DNA of 64,000 nucleotides. Source: Bacteroidota bacterium (GTDB lineage Bacteria > Bacteroidota > Ignavibacteria > Tepidaquicellales > Tepidaquicellaceae). The position numbers were made by a program, and so were the translations under genes. Below, piece after piece: positions 1-10,022 of this stretch. Position 1 is the first letter of the stretch. Every line of letters starts with the position of its first letter. The DNA lies in the NCBI GenBank assembly GCA_018266845.1, contig JAFDZO010000010.1:62001-126000 (forward strand). The letters are read 5' to 3'. Below the pieces are notes generated by a model, which was not told the DNA's origin, did no database searches, and saw nothing but the letters and a program-made list of their open reading frames with translations.

Positions 1-672
1 ATAGGTATGAGCCTTTTAGGATTTAGAAAATTGATTTGTGTAGATGTAAGAAAACTTGTTTTTGAAGATCTGTTAAATGATACGCTTCGAAAGTTCCGGT
101 TTGTAAATGATCCTTTTTTTCAGTTAAATGAAACTCAAAAAAATACAATTTTTACCAAACATAACTCGGGAAATACATTTGAAAAAAATTTTAATATATA
201 CTATTTAGCTCCTTTTGATGCTAGAAATACGAAAATAAACGAAAACTCCATTGATTATTGCATTACTAATGCCGTTCTTGAACATGTGCCCGAGGATATT
301 ATTTATGAATTATTGAAAGAAACTTTTCGGGTAATGAAAAAAGGTGGAATAATGTCAAACGTAATAGATTATAGAGATCACTTTGCGTATTTTGATAGTA
401 AAATAAATTTTTATAATTATCTTCAATTCTCCAAACAGAAATGGGGAACTATGAATCCTGATGTTATGCATCAAAACAGAATGCGGCATAAAGACTATAT
501 TAAAATTGTGCATGATGTCGGATTTGAAATTGTAAAGGAAGTACTAGCTTATCCGGATGATGTTTTATTTAGCAAATTGAAAGAGATGTATATCTCTGAA
601 GAATATTTTAATAGTTACACTTTGGATGAGTTAAAGATACTTGGTTCACAATTAGTCTTAAGAAAACCCTGA
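1..672 (+). CDS. SAM-dependent class I methyltransferase, 5' end outside window
   Basis: The frame is open from the first base, so the gene probably starts upstream; the first ATG inside (position 7) falls in the middle of what looks like the SAM-binding half. Visible signatures are a strand ending in ICVDV (the acidic residue after motif I), DYCITNAVLEHV (the motif after the second acidic strand in Methyltransf_11-type enzymes) and FRVMKKGGIM, the usual strand before motif III. About 224 residues are present and the C-terminus is complete. It stops one base before the next glycosyltransferase, so the two are co-transcribed. The context suggests methylation of a sugar or lipid-linked glycan, but the substrate cannot be read from the sequence. 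Confidence 0.8.
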   Translation: MGMSLLGFRKLICVDVRKLVFEDLLNDTLRKFRFVNDPFFQLNETQKNTIFTKHNSGNTFEKNFNIYYLAPFDARNTKINENSIDYCITNAVLEHVPEDIIYELLKETFRVMKKGGIMSNVIDYRDHFAYFDSKINFYNYLQFSKQKWGTMNPDVMHQNRMRHKDYIKIVHDVGFEIVKEVLAYPDDVLFSKLKEMYISEEYFNSYTLDELKILGSQLVLRKP

Positions 673-673
673 A

Positions 674-1471
674 ATGCCTCATCTCAATATTTCAATAGTA
701 ATAATAACCTGGAATGCTTTAAATTTTTTACAAATTTGCCTGAAATCTTTGTTTGAAAAAAATTCTTCATTTGAATTTGAACTGATTGTAATTGATAACA
801 ATTCTACCGACGGCTCCATAGAATACATTGAAAAAAATTATCCCGATGCAATACTTATAAAGAATAATACCAATAAAGGTGTAGGACCTGCGCGAAATCA
901 GGGGCTGCAGATTGCCAAAGGAAAGTACATACTTATTCTCGATGTTGATACAGAATTTCTTACTGAAGACGGATTACAAAAACTTTATGGTTTTATGGAG
1001 GAAAATCCTTCTTATGGAGTTACCGGTGCTAAGCTTCTTTTTCCTAATAATGAAATTCAGCATACTTGCAGGAAGTTTCCAAGTGTAGCTGTAAAGCTTT
1101 TTAACAGGTTTGAGAGTATAGGTATTATTCGTGATTCCAAAAGTCTGAGGGAACATTACATGATAGATAAAGACCATAATAAAATTCAAAAAGTAGATTA
1201 TGTGATTGGCGCTTTTCAGTTTATACGAAAAGAAGTTGTAGATAAAATCGGTTTTTACGATGAGCATATTTTCTATGGTCCTGAAGATATTGATTTTTGT
1301 CTCCGTGCCAAAAAGGCAGGATACTATACGGCTTATTTTCCCTATGTAGAACTCTATCATTTTTATCAGAGAATTACTAAGAAATTTTTCACAAAGATCA
1401 CTTGGGAGCATATCAAGGGGCTTGTTTATTTTTACAGAAAGCATAAATATATTACTTATCCCAAAATTTAA
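674..1471 (+). CDS. Family 2 glycosyltransferase
   Basis: A 265-residue GT-A fold glycosyltransferase, probably adding one sugar to a lipid-linked polysaccharide at the inner face of the membrane. The N-terminus has the GT2 start IVIITWNA, then VIDNNSTDGS for nucleotide-sugar binding, and the DVD metal-binding triplet in LILDVDTEF. The C-terminal part carries YGPEDIDFCLRAKKAGY, the ED-containing motif of rhamnosyltransferase-like GT2 enzymes. No membrane segment is evident. It begins one base after the methyltransferase stop and is followed 8 bases later by a polyprenyl-phosphate sugar transferase, so it sits inside a polysaccharide operon. Donor and acceptor are unknown. Confidence 0.9.
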   Translation: MPHLNISIVIITWNALNFLQICLKSLFEKNSSFEFELIVIDNNSTDGSIEYIEKNYPDAILIKNNTNKGVGPARNQGLQIAKGKYILILDVDTEFLTEDGLQKLYGFMEENPSYGVTGAKLLFPNNEIQHTCRKFPSVAVKLFNRFESIGIIRDSKSLREHYMIDKDHNKIQKVDYVIGAFQFIRKEVVDKIGFYDEHIFYGPEDIDFCLRAKKAGYYTAYFPYVELYHFYQRITKKFFTKITWEHIKGLVYFYRKHKYITYPKI

Positions 1472-1479
1472 CGTGGCAT

Positions 1480-2856
1480 TTGTCAAAGACACAGGAAAAA
1501 ATATTTCTTTTCCTCTCGGATTTTATATTTTTGAATCTCGCATGGGCTGTCTATTACTTTGTCCGCGTTGAAACAGGGTGGATTAAATATGCTAACCCGG
1601 TTCAGTTTTTAGTTCCGCTTGTTGTAATTTATTTATACTGGATTGTAATTTTTTCTTTTACAGGTCTATACCAATATTGGTTTGTTCGTTCACGATTCGA
1701 TGAGTTTGCTTCCGTAGTTAAGTCAGTTTCTATAGGCTGTTTCATATTGTTCTTTCTCATATTCATTGATGATACAATAAACAACGCGCCTATTATTTCG
1801 CGATTTCTTATTCTAATTTACTGGCTGCTTACGCTTCTGCTTGTGGGCTTTGGAAGAATTATCATCCGTGGTTTTCAGAGAAATCTTCTTCAGAAAGGAA
1901 TCGGTCTTCGTAATACTCTAATCATAGGAGAAGGTGAAAAAGCCGCCAATCTTTTTGAAATGGTTACAAAATTTCCTCAGCTGGGATATAAAGTAATCGG
2001 ATTTATTTCTCTCGGAAAAAATTCTGATGTAAAATATTTAAACAGCATTGAAAAAATTTCCGAAACAATTAAGAAAAGAGAAATTTCTGAAGTGCTTATT
2101 GCTCTTGAACCGGGTGAAAAAGAAAGACTAGTTGATGTGATAAAATTTTGCACCGGCAACGATGTTCACCTAATGATTATGCCCGATATGTATGAAATTG
2201 TCAGTGGTATGGCACGCACAAATCAGATTTACGGTGTTCCTCTCATTGAGGTAATGCCTGAAATCATGCCGCCCGGCTCAAAACTTTTTAAGCGCATCGT
2301 TGATATTGTTCTTTCGGGTTTAATTCTTATTTTGTATTCTCCACTGCTTTTGATTTCAATAATCCTGATTAAACTTACGTCCAAAGGACCTGTCTTTTAT
2401 AAACAGGAAAGAGTCGGTAGAAACGAAAAAGTTTTTACAATGTATAAGTTCCGCTCTATGGTTCAGAATGCAGAAGAGTATGGACCTGAATGGGCAGGTG
2501 AAGATGACCCTCGTATAACAGGTGTGGGGAAAATTTTAAGAAAAATGTATATAGATGAAATTCCTCAGGTCATAAATGTGTTAAAAAATGAAATGAGCAT
2601 TGTCGGACCCAGACCTGAACGCCCTTATTTTGTTACGAAACTTAAAAACGAAATTCCGTATTACTATAAACGCCTTTCTGTTAAACCGGGAATTACAGGA
2701 TGGGCGCAGATAAAACATAAGTATGATTCTTCACTTGAAGATGTAAAAGAAAAACTTCAGTACGATTTCTATTACATAGAAAATATGTCGCTGAAACTTG
2801 ATTTCAAAATTATGATTAATACAATCATTGTAGTTCTTCTTATGAAAGGACATTAA
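1480..2856 (+). CDS. Polyprenyl-phosphate sugar-1-phosphate transferase (WcaJ/WbaP type)
   Basis: 458 residues, starting at TTG; it is the first usable start after the upstream in-frame stop at 1444. The N-terminal third has four or five hydrophobic segments, followed by a Rossmann-like CoA-binding-type domain (about 140-250). From about residue 270 comes the complete bacterial sugar transferase domain: a re-entrant membrane helix, GPVFYKQERVGRN, MYKFRSM, the catalytic Asp-Glu pair in YIDEIPQ (D359, E360), and SIVGPRPERP. Such enzymes transfer a sugar-phosphate from a UDP-sugar to undecaprenyl phosphate, the first step of capsule or exopolysaccharide repeat-unit assembly. The sugar is not predictable here. 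It is the initiating enzyme of the cluster. Confidence 0.93.
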   Translation: MSKTQEKIFLFLSDFIFLNLAWAVYYFVRVETGWIKYANPVQFLVPLVVIYLYWIVIFSFTGLYQYWFVRSRFDEFASVVKSVSIGCFILFFLIFIDDTINNAPIISRFLILIYWLLTLLLVGFGRIIIRGFQRNLLQKGIGLRNTLIIGEGEKAANLFEMVTKFPQLGYKVIGFISLGKNSDVKYLNSIEKISETIKKREISEVLIALEPGEKERLVDVIKFCTGNDVHLMIMPDMYEIVSGMARTNQIYGVPLIEVMPEIMPPGSKLFKRIVDIVLSGLILILYSPLLLISIILIKLTSKGPVFYKQERVGRNEKVFTMYKFRSMVQNAEEYGPEWAGEDDPRITGVGKILRKMYIDEIPQVINVLKNEMSIVGPRPERPYFVTKLKNEIPYYYKRLSVKPGITGWAQIKHKYDSSLEDVKEKLQYDFYYIENMSLKLDFKIMINTIIVVLLMKGH

Positions 2857-2867
2857 ACTGTAAAGAG

Positions 2868-3590
2868 GTGAAAAAGATTTTAGTAATAATACCGACTTAT
2901 AACGAAGCAGAAAATATTCTTAATATCATTCCTGAAGTCCTCAAATTCTCGAATGAAAATTACGAATTTAATGTGCTTGTTGTGGATGATAACTCCCCTG
3001 ACGGAACTGCAAAGCTTGTTGAAGATTTTCCGAGCGACCATGTATATATTTTAAGCAGAGAAAAGAAAAGCGGACTCGGCACGGCTTATGTTTTTGGATT
3101 TAAGTACGCAATAAAAAATAATTATGACTACGTTTTTGAAATGGATGCTGATTTCTCCCACGACCCTAAATATCTTCCGAAGTTCATAGAAAAAATTGAA
3201 ACAGGATATGACCTTGTCGTAGGCTCCCGATATGTAAATGGAGTATCTGTAATAAACTGGCCCATATCTCGTCTTGTGTTAAGCTATGGCGCAAATATCT
3301 ACACTCGCTGGGTTACCGGATTAAAAGTAAAAGATACCACAGCAGGATTTATGTGTTACCGCGTTACATCTCTTTCACAGATAAATTTGGATAATATTCG
3401 CTCTAACGGTTATTCATTTCAGATAGAAATGAAATTTAAATTTACAAAAAGTAATTTTAAAATTACAGAAATCCCCATCATATTTATAGATAGAAGAGCA
3501 GGCTCATCGAAGATGTCACGTAAAGTTGTTTACGAAGCTTACTTCATGGTATGGAAGCTCAAAATCCGTTCGTGGTTCGGAAAACTATAA
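2868..3590 (+). CDS. Polyprenol monophosphomannose synthase-like GT2
   Basis: 240 residues with a GTG start 11 bases after the preceding stop. It matches the DPM1 branch of GT2: IIPTYNEAENI at the N-terminus, VVDDNSPDGTA, the DAD metal motif in FEMDADFSHDP, then VVGSRYVNG and RRAGSSKMS near the end. The family transfers mannose (or another hexose) from a nucleotide sugar to polyprenyl phosphate, supplying lipid-linked donors for extracytoplasmic glycosylation. The form here lacks a C-terminal membrane domain, so it is probably peripheral to the inner membrane. It belongs to the polysaccharide operon by spacing and direction. The exact sugar is inferred from family only. Confidence 0.9.
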   Translation: MKKILVIIPTYNEAENILNIIPEVLKFSNENYEFNVLVVDDNSPDGTAKLVEDFPSDHVYILSREKKSGLGTAYVFGFKYAIKNNYDYVFEMDADFSHDPKYLPKFIEKIETGYDLVVGSRYVNGVSVINWPISRLVLSYGANIYTRWVTGLKVKDTTAGFMCYRVTSLSQINLDNIRSNGYSFQIEMKFKFTKSNFKITEIPIIFIDRRAGSSKMSRKVVYEAYFMVWKLKIRSWFGKL

Positions 3591-3611
3591 TTTTCTCACA
3601 CAATCTCTTAA

Positions 3612-5549
3612 ATGGATATTTCAATTATCATAGTTAATTACAACGTAAGAGATTTACTCGATAATTGCATATCATCTATTTATAAAGCTGCTTCAGATAA
3701 ATACTCCGTAGAAATTTTTGTCGTGGATAATAATTCCATAGATAAAAGCGCCGATTTAGTAGAAGAAAAATATCCGAATGTAATTGTAATTGAAAACGAT
3801 AAGAATATCGGTTTTTCAAAAGCAAACAACATTGCTTTGAAGGAGGCATCGGGAAAATATATTTTAATTCTTAATCCCGATACAGTTCTGGAAGAATCGA
3901 CTTTCGAAAAGATGATTTCTTTTATGGCTAAGAATGAAAACACAGGCGCTGTAACATCAAAATTAATTCTCACAAACGGCAAGCTCGATTCTGCCTGCAG
4001 AAGAAGTTTTCCAACTCCATCAGTTGCAATACCAAGAATGCTTGGACTTTCTAAGTTATTTCCAAAGAGCAAAGCATTCGGCAAATATAACCTTACATAC
4101 CTTGACGATGATAAGACTTACGAAGTTGATGCAATATGCGGAGCATTTATGTTTATTCCTAAAACTGTTCTTGATAAGACTGGTTATTTCGATGAAGATT
4201 ATTTTATGTATGGTGAAGACCTGGATTTATGCTACCGAATAAAAAAAGCGGGATACAGAATTTTTTATTACCCTGAAGTTACAACAATTCACTTCAAGGG
4301 AGAAAGCACAAAAAAAACTAATCTCTCCTATGTAAATAATTTTTACGGAGCGATGAGAATTTTCGTAAGAAAAAATTTCACGGGCTATTCACGCTTGCTT
4401 TCGGGAATTTTACAGTTTGGAATAATTTACCGCTCAGGGCTTTCATATTTCATAAGAATATTTTCTTACTTGGTTTTTCCGTTATTGGATGCCGTCATTC
4501 TTTTTGCCGCCGCAATTTTATCTGTAAAGCTTCGTTTTAATATTTTTCCCAATAAACAGTATTTTTTTATTATTTCGGTATATGCATTGATATGGATTTT
4601 TTTGCTTACTTTTCAGGGAATATATTCGCGCAAAAATCTTTTTTCTTTTAAGAAAACTTTTTATGCAATTATCATTGGCTTCTTTGTAAATTCATCCATT
4701 ACTTATTTCTTTAAAGAATATGCGTTCTCCCGCGAGGTAATTTTAACAACTACAGTGCTTGGTGTTGCAGGGCTTCTTTCGTGGAGATTTATAGGGAGAA
4801 TTACAGCTTTCTTTAAATCAAAAAATATTTTATTAAACAAAGTTAACCTTCTTGTTGTATCTGACTCGCGTTTAAAATCTGATGTTGAGGATAATCTCAT
4901 TTCAAAGTACAATATAATTTATTATTCTGATATAAAAGAAAAAAATACAATAGACGAGCTGCAAGAAATTATTCAGATTAAGAATATTCATGAAGTAATT
5001 TTTTCAGGAGTGCAGTTTTCTAATCTGGAAATATTAAACCTGATGTGGTCGTTCAGAAACAGGAATGTTAGATTTAAAATTGTGCCTTCGGATAAAGAAT
5101 TAATTCTTTCCAAGCTGAATCTCAATGCGCTCGATAACCTTGCTTTAATAGAAATTGAATATAATATTAACAATAAATTGAATATATTTTTAAAGAGATT
5201 ATTCGATATTGTTGTTTCGTTTGTTCTTTTAGTTACGGTTTACCCTGTTCTTTTGATTATGAAGCATATTCTGAAAATAAATCTTTCAAAATACGCTTCA
5301 AAATTATTGCTGCTTCCGAAGGTTTTTACAGGGGAATATTCATTTGTAGGAAATCCTATCTGGTTGGATTACAGCAGTAAAGAATTTATAGGTAAAAAAG
5401 GACTGACGGGACTTGTACAGTTGAATTATTATGAAAATATTACAGCAGAAGAACTGCTTAGTTACAATTTGTTTTATGCAAAAAATCAGTCGCTGTTTTT
5501 AGATATCGAAATCTTATTAAAAACATTTTTCTCTTTTTTCAAAAAATAA
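3612..5549 (+). CDS. GT2 glycosyltransferase fused to a degenerate polyprenyl-phosphate sugar transferase
   Basis: 645 residues. Residues 1 to about 250 form a full GT2 domain (VVDNNSIDKS, NPDT as the metal motif, YGEDLDLCYRIKKAGY). Then follow hydrophobic segments (about 280-400), a Rossmann-like stretch (about 410-510) and a tail that parallels the C-terminal end of the protein at 1480-2856: KRLFDIVVS, EYSFVGNP in place of MSIVGPRP, and GKKGLTGLVQLNYY in place of VKPGITGWAQIKHK. The segment that should hold FYKQERVG, KFRSM and the catalytic Asp-Glu pair is missing. The second half is therefore probably not a working phosphotransferase and may anchor the GT2 domain in the membrane or bind a partner. 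Confidence 0.88.
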   Translation: MDISIIIVNYNVRDLLDNCISSIYKAASDKYSVEIFVVDNNSIDKSADLVEEKYPNVIVIENDKNIGFSKANNIALKEASGKYILILNPDTVLEESTFEKMISFMAKNENTGAVTSKLILTNGKLDSACRRSFPTPSVAIPRMLGLSKLFPKSKAFGKYNLTYLDDDKTYEVDAICGAFMFIPKTVLDKTGYFDEDYFMYGEDLDLCYRIKKAGYRIFYYPEVTTIHFKGESTKKTNLSYVNNFYGAMRIFVRKNFTGYSRLLSGILQFGIIYRSGLSYFIRIFSYLVFPLLDAVILFAAAILSVKLRFNIFPNKQYFFIISVYALIWIFLLTFQGIYSRKNLFSFKKTFYAIIIGFFVNSSITYFFKEYAFSREVILTTTVLGVAGLLSWRFIGRITAFFKSKNILLNKVNLLVVSDSRLKSDVEDNLISKYNIIYYSDIKEKNTIDELQEIIQIKNIHEVIFSGVQFSNLEILNLMWSFRNRNVRFKIVPSDKELILSKLNLNALDNLALIEIEYNINNKLNIFLKRLFDIVVSFVLLVTVYPVLLIMKHILKINLSKYASKLLLLPKVFTGEYSFVGNPIWLDYSSKEFIGKKGLTGLVQLNYYENITAEELLSYNLFYAKNQSLFLDIEILLKTFFSFFKK

Positions 5550-5561
5550 AAAATTTTTATC

Positions 5562-6515
5562 ATGGCTGTAAATACAATGCTTGAGTTTGAACGCCCCGTT
5601 ATTGAAATGGAACAGAAGATAGATGAGTTACGTAAAATGTCAGATACGCTGGATTTATCAAACGAAATCAGTAAGCTGGAGGCAAGATTGAAAGAAGCAA
5701 GAAAAAAGATATTCAGCTCTCTCACACCATGGCAGATTGTGCAGCTTGCCCGTCATCCCGAACGCCCTTATACTCTTGACTATATTTACTTGATGACTGA
5801 AAATTTTATCGAGCTTCATGGAGACAGGTACTACGGAGATGATAAGGCAGTTGTCGGCGGATTTGCATCAATCGATGACCAGACTGTAATGATAATAGGG
5901 CAGCAAAAGGGGAGAGATACAAAATCAAATTTATACAGAAACTTCGGAATGCCTAATCCCGAAGGATATAGGAAAGCATTACGCTTGATGAAGCTGGCAG
6001 AAAAATTTAACAAACCCGTAATTACGCTGATTGATACTCCGGGCGCATTCCCCGGTATAGAAGCTGAAGAGCGAGGACAGGCAGAAGCAATTGCAAAAAA
6101 TATTTTTGAAATGTCCAGACTTCAGGTACCTATTATAGTGGTTATCATAGGTGAAGGCGCATCAGGCGGAGCGCTTGGAATGGGAGTAGGCGATAGAATT
6201 TTAATGCTGCAATATTGCTGGTACTCGGTAATTTCACCGGAGTCATGTTCGCAGATCTTATGGAGAAGCTGGGACTTTAAAGAGCAGGCAGCAGAAGCGC
6301 TAAAGCTGACTTCTCAGGATATGCTTGATTTAAAAATCGTTGATAGAATTGTTGAAGAACCGGAGGGCGGCGCGCACAGAGACCATAATCAGGCAGCGCA
6401 ATTGCTGAAGGCAGCTCTGCTGGAGGAGATAGAAATAGTATCAAAGATTAAGAAGGATAAGCTGCTGGATAACCGGGTTAAAAAGTTCGGCGAGATGGGG
6501 TATTTTAAGGACTAA
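5562..6515 (+). CDS. accA: Acetyl-CoA carboxylase carboxyltransferase subunit alpha
   Basis: 317 residues, the usual AccA length. It forms the carboxyltransferase with AccD and moves the carboxyl group from carboxybiotin to acetyl-CoA, giving malonyl-CoA for fatty-acid synthesis. The N-terminal helical region ([17 protein letters not shown]) leads into the crotonase-like core with [43 protein letters not shown] and [12 protein letters not shown], all conserved in AccA. It starts only 12 bases after the fused glycosyltransferase, so it may be co-transcribed with the polysaccharide genes, although the function is unrelated. accD is not in the window. Confidence 0.97.
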   Translation: MAVNTMLEFERPVIEMEQKIDELRKMSDTLDLSNEISKLEARLKEARKKIFSSLTPWQIVQLARHPERPYTLDYIYLMTENFIELHGDRYYGDDKAVVGGFASIDDQTVMIIGQQKGRDTKSNLYRNFGMPNPEGYRKALRLMKLAEKFNKPVITLIDTPGAFPGIEAEERGQAEAIAKNIFEMSRLQVPIIVVIIGEGASGGALGMGVGDRILMLQYCWYSVISPESCSQILWRSWDFKEQAAEALKLTSQDMLDLKIVDRIVEEPEGGAHRDHNQAAQLLKAALLEEIEIVSKIKKDKLLDNRVKKFGEMGYFKD

Positions 6516-6672
6516 TTTTTCAACTTACGCTTAATTGGGGAAGCGCAAAATAAATAGTTGTTAATTCATAGGTATATTTCGGCATTATGTAAAGTTGAGA
6601 TTATTTTATTGATTTGCCAATATTTATTTGAACGCGTTTTCCCCGTTTTTCTCTTTTATTTCATTTCCCATT

Positions 6673-6706
6673 AAAGTACCTCAATTTTTAAAGTACCTCT
6701 ATTTTT
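6673..6706 (+). repeat. Two-copy 17-bp tandem repeat upstream of murA
   Basis: Two adjacent 17-base units, 6673-6689 and 6690-6706, differ at a single base (core AAAGTACCTC followed by a T-rich half). They lie 40 bases before the murA start in a 230-base gap that otherwise shows no gene. A doubled regulator site or simple slippage are both possible; the sequence alone cannot decide. Confidence 0.6.
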
Positions 6707-6745
6707 AACTTAAATCCCACCATTGAAATATGTAATTTTTATCTT

Positions 6746-8062
6746 ATGTCAGATTCCAATTCAAAATTTATCATTCAAGGCGGAAATCCTTTAAGCGGCA
6801 ATATTAAAGTAAGCGGTTCCAAAAATGCAGCCCCAAAGCTGTTAGTTGCTTCGATGCTATCCGGCAAGCAGTCAGTATTGCATAACTCTCCGAATAAAAT
6901 CAGCGACCTTAATATAAACAAAGTTATTTGCGAGAAACTGGGAAGCTCAATTTCTGTTTTTGAAGACACTTTAAAAATCACAACCGAAAAAATCTCCAAT
7001 ACTCTCATTCCCGAAGATTTAGGTAATCTTACGCGCATCGCAGTTCTTATGGCGGGACCATTACTGAACAGAACAGGCAAAGCTGAAATTCCTATTCCCG
7101 GCGGATGCAAAATCGGCGCGCGCCCTGTGAATTTTCATATTGATGCTCTCGAAAAACTCGGCGCTAATGTTGAGATAAAAGACGATTATTATATTTTAAA
7201 AACAGACGGATTAAAAGGCGCAAACATTCACTTAGACTATCCAAGTGTCGGGGCAACTGAAAATGTTATTATTGCAAGCTCGCTTGCGAAAGGCAGAACG
7301 ATTTTAACTAATGCTGCTGTCGAACCGGAGATAATTGACCTCATTAAGTTCCTTCAAAAAATGGGAGCGATAATTGAGCTAAGCACGGATAGAAAAATTA
7401 CAATCGAAGGTGTTGACAGGCTTGAAGGCGCAGAGCATACAGTTATTCCCGATAGAAATCAGGTTGCTTCCTTTGCATCTGCTACGCTTGCTTCAAAGGG
7501 AGATGTGTTTATAGAAAATGCTATTCAGGAAGATATAATAACTTTCTTAAATAATGTCCGCCGCATAGGCGGAAAGTTTGAAGTAAAAGATAACGGAGTC
7601 CGTTTTTATTATGACGGACCTTTCAAATCAATTGCTCTTGAAACAAATGTGCATCCCGGTTTTATGACTGACTGGCAGCAGCCGTTTGTAATTCTGATGA
7701 CTCAGGCAAACGGAATTTCAATCGTGCATGAAACTGTTTACGAGCAGCGGTTCGGCTATGTGCATGAGCTTAAAAAAATGGGAGCAGATATAGAGCTTTA
7801 CAATCAGTGTCTTGGCGGAACTCCCTGCCGTTTTGCAACATCCAATTATTTTCACAGCGCAGTAATAAAAGGTCCTACGCCATTGCACGGAGCAGAAATA
7901 AATGTTCCCGACTTACGCGCGGGATTTTCTTACCTTGTTGCAGCAATTATTGCCAAAGGTGAATCTATTGTAAACGGAGCCGTATATATAGACAGGGGCT
8001 ATGAAGATATTGATTTAAAATTAAAATCAATAGGGGCTGATATAAAAAGAGTTTTGATGTAA
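6746..8062 (+). CDS. murA: UDP-N-acetylglucosamine 1-carboxyvinyltransferase
   Basis: 438 residues, slightly longer than typical MurA (about 420). It catalyses the first committed step of peptidoglycan synthesis: transfer of enolpyruvate from phosphoenolpyruvate to UDP-GlcNAc in the cytoplasm. Supporting motifs are VSGSKNAAP (K26, N27), the catalytic-loop PGGCKIGARPV with the active-site cysteine at C121, and the C-terminal VPDLRAGFSYLVAA and YIDRGYEDI. Because the cysteine is kept rather than replaced by aspartate, the enzyme is predicted to be fosfomycin-sensitive in principle. An independent unit by spacing: 230 bases follow accA and 31 precede the carboxylase gene. Confidence 0.97.
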   Translation: MSDSNSKFIIQGGNPLSGNIKVSGSKNAAPKLLVASMLSGKQSVLHNSPNKISDLNINKVICEKLGSSISVFEDTLKITTEKISNTLIPEDLGNLTRIAVLMAGPLLNRTGKAEIPIPGGCKIGARPVNFHIDALEKLGANVEIKDDYYILKTDGLKGANIHLDYPSVGATENVIIASSLAKGRTILTNAAVEPEIIDLIKFLQKMGAIIELSTDRKITIEGVDRLEGAEHTVIPDRNQVASFASATLASKGDVFIENAIQEDIITFLNNVRRIGGKFEVKDNGVRFYYDGPFKSIALETNVHPGFMTDWQQPFVILMTQANGISIVHETVYEQRFGYVHELKKMGADIELYNQCLGGTPCRFATSNYFHSAVIKGPTPLHGAEINVPDLRAGFSYLVAAIIAKGESIVNGAVYIDRGYEDIDLKLKSIGADIKRVLM

Positions 8063-8093
8063 TCTATTTATTAATGTTAATATTTAAAACCTC

Positions 8094-9644
8094 ATGAATA
8101 ACCAGCAAAAAATTGACGACTTAAAAGCCAAACGCGCCGAAGCATTATTGGGCGGCGGACAAAAAAGAATTGACCAGCAGCATAAAAGAGGCAAGCTGAC
8201 AGCCCGCGAAAGAATTGAATTATTAGTTGATAAAGATTCCTTTGAAGAGATGGATGTATTTGTAAAACATCAGTCAAAAGATTTCGGACTTGAAGAACAA
8301 AGATTTTACACAGACGGAGTTATAACAGGAACAGGCACTATAGACGGAAGAACAGTATGTGTTTTCTCACAGGATTTTACAATCCTCGGCGGTTCGCTTT
8401 CAGAATATTATGCAAAGAAAATTTGTAAAGTGATGGATCTTGCTATGAAAATCGGCGCTCCTGTAATAGGCATCAATGATTCAGGCGGCGCAAGAATTCA
8501 GGAAGGCGTTGTATCGCTCGGCGGATATGCTGATATATTTTTAAGAAACACTTTATCAAGCGGAGTTGTACCGCAGATTTCTGCAATCGTCGGACCATGC
8601 GCAGGCGGCGCAGTTTACTCGCCTGCAATCACTGATTTTATTTACATGGTAGATAAAATTTCCTACATGTTTGTTACCGGTCCTAACGTTGTGAAGACAG
8701 TTACCAATGAAGATGTTACGTTCGATGAACTTGGCGGCGCAGCTACTCACGCAATTAAATCAGGGGTAAGCCAGTTTACCTGTGAAAATGAAGTGGAATG
8801 TTTCCAAAGCATCCGCAAGCTTGTTTCATATATTCCTTCTAACAATATGGATACGGCTCCGGTTTATGAATATGACGGACCGATGGATAACGAACTGCCC
8901 GAGCTAAATACTTTCCTTCCTGATAACGTAAATAAGCCTTATGATATGAAAGAGCTTATTGAAAAAATTGTTGACGAAAACAGCTTCTATGAAGTGCATA
9001 AAGAATACGCTGAAAATATTATTGTCGGCTTTGCAAGAATCGGAGGTCGTTCAATCGGTATTGTTGCAAATCAGCCGTTAGTATTAGCCGGTGTGCTTTG
9101 TCTTAATTCTTCCATTAAGGGCGCAAGGTTCGTAAGATTTTGCGATGCGTTTAATATTCCGTTATTGGTGCTTGAAGATGTTCCGGGATTTTTACCCGGC
9201 ACTGACCAGGAATGGAGAGGTGTTATCCGCCACGGAGCAAAGCTGCTTTACGCATTCTGCGAAGCAACTGTTCCGAAGATTACCGTCATCACAAGAAAGG
9301 CATACGGCGGAGCATACGACGTTATGAATTCAAAGCACGTTCGCGGAGATATAAACCTTGCTTGGCCCACTGCTGAAATTGCAGTTATGGGAGCAAAAGG
9401 CGCAGCTGAAATTATTTTCAAAAGAGAAATAGACGCAGCCGATGATAAAGTAAAAGCATTAGATGAAAAAGTTGCGGAATATACTGAAAAATTTGCTACT
9501 CCATATCTTGCAGCCGAAAGAGGATTTATTGACGATATAATTGAGCCGAAGGATACACGCAAGAAACTGATAAAATATTTTAAGATTATTGAAAACAAAG
9601 TAGATACCAATCCGAAGAAGAAACACGGAAATATTCCGCTGTAA
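8094..9644 (+). CDS. Acyl-CoA carboxylase beta subunit (propionyl-CoA carboxylase / methylmalonyl-CoA decarboxylase type)
   Basis: 516 residues, the normal size of PccB/MmdA carboxyltransferases. The protein carries both halves of the fold: an N-terminal crotonase domain with [24 protein letters not shown] and [13 protein letters not shown], and a C-terminal one with [25 protein letters not shown] and [14 protein letters not shown]. The family moves a carboxyl group between biotin and propionyl-CoA or a related acyl-CoA. Biotin-carrier and carboxylase subunits are not in the window, so direction and substrate are open. It follows murA by 31 bases and may share its transcript; downstream lies a long palindrome-rich gap. 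Confidence 0.92.
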   Translation: MNNQQKIDDLKAKRAEALLGGGQKRIDQQHKRGKLTARERIELLVDKDSFEEMDVFVKHQSKDFGLEEQRFYTDGVITGTGTIDGRTVCVFSQDFTILGGSLSEYYAKKICKVMDLAMKIGAPVIGINDSGGARIQEGVVSLGGYADIFLRNTLSSGVVPQISAIVGPCAGGAVYSPAITDFIYMVDKISYMFVTGPNVVKTVTNEDVTFDELGGAATHAIKSGVSQFTCENEVECFQSIRKLVSYIPSNNMDTAPVYEYDGPMDNELPELNTFLPDNVNKPYDMKELIEKIVDENSFYEVHKEYAENIIVGFARIGGRSIGIVANQPLVLAGVLCLNSSIKGARFVRFCDAFNIPLLVLEDVPGFLPGTDQEWRGVIRHGAKLLYAFCEATVPKITVITRKAYGGAYDVMNSKHVRGDINLAWPTAEIAVMGAKGAAEIIFKREIDAADDKVKALDEKVAEYTEKFATPYLAAERGFIDDIIEPKDTRKKLIKYFKIIENKVDTNPKKKHGNIPL

Positions 9645-9671
9645 TTATAGGGGTAACGCTGCTCCTTTAAT

Positions 9672-9840
9672 ATTTTTGAACTCTTTCCCAAGCTCCGGCA
9701 TGGGAAAGAGAGTATTAGAGTTTTCTCCTTACGAAGCTCCAGCTTCGTAAGGAAGCATGTTTTATGAAACTGCGTTTCATTGCGAAACAGAGTTTCGTGG
9801 ATACTTTCCGTCCCAAACAGGGTTTGGGGCGGAGAATTTG
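9672..9840. repeat. Hairpin-rich interspersed repeat, copy 1
   Basis: A 169-base unit of five consecutive palindromes: stems at 9681-9690/9701-9710, 9727-9738/9741-9752 (12 bp, loop CC), 9764-9770/9774-9780, 9782-9788/9792-9798 and 9807-9818/9822-9833. It is repeated in direct orientation at 9846-10014 (period 174) and inverted at 37761-37875. No open frame or transposase is associated. It resembles clusters of REP-type palindromic units rather than a terminator. Confidence 0.85.
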
Positions 9841-9845
9841 TAATT

Positions 9846-10014
9846 ATTTTTGAACCTTTTCCCAAGTTCCAGTTTGGTAAAGAGTTTTTTAGAGTTTTCT
9901 CCTTACGAAGCTCCAGCTTCGTAAGGAAGCATGTTTTATGAAACTGCGTTTCATTGCGAAACAGAGTTTCGCGGATACTTTCCGTCCCAAACTGGGTTTA
10001 GGACGGAGAATTTG
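9846..10014. repeat. Hairpin-rich interspersed repeat, copy 2
   Basis: Direct copy of the preceding 169-base unit, offset by 174 bases. The central 12-bp palindrome (9901-9926 region) is identical, while the first and last hairpins differ in stem and loop bases. The array arose by local duplication or double insertion in the 671-base gap between the carboxylase gene and the sigma factor. Confidence 0.85.
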
Positions 10015-10022
10015 AAATTTAC

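Noticed and set aside
9248-9865. 205-codon open frame on the minus strand
   Set aside because: It covers the 3' end of the carboxylase gene and the first hairpin repeat; no recognisable protein features.
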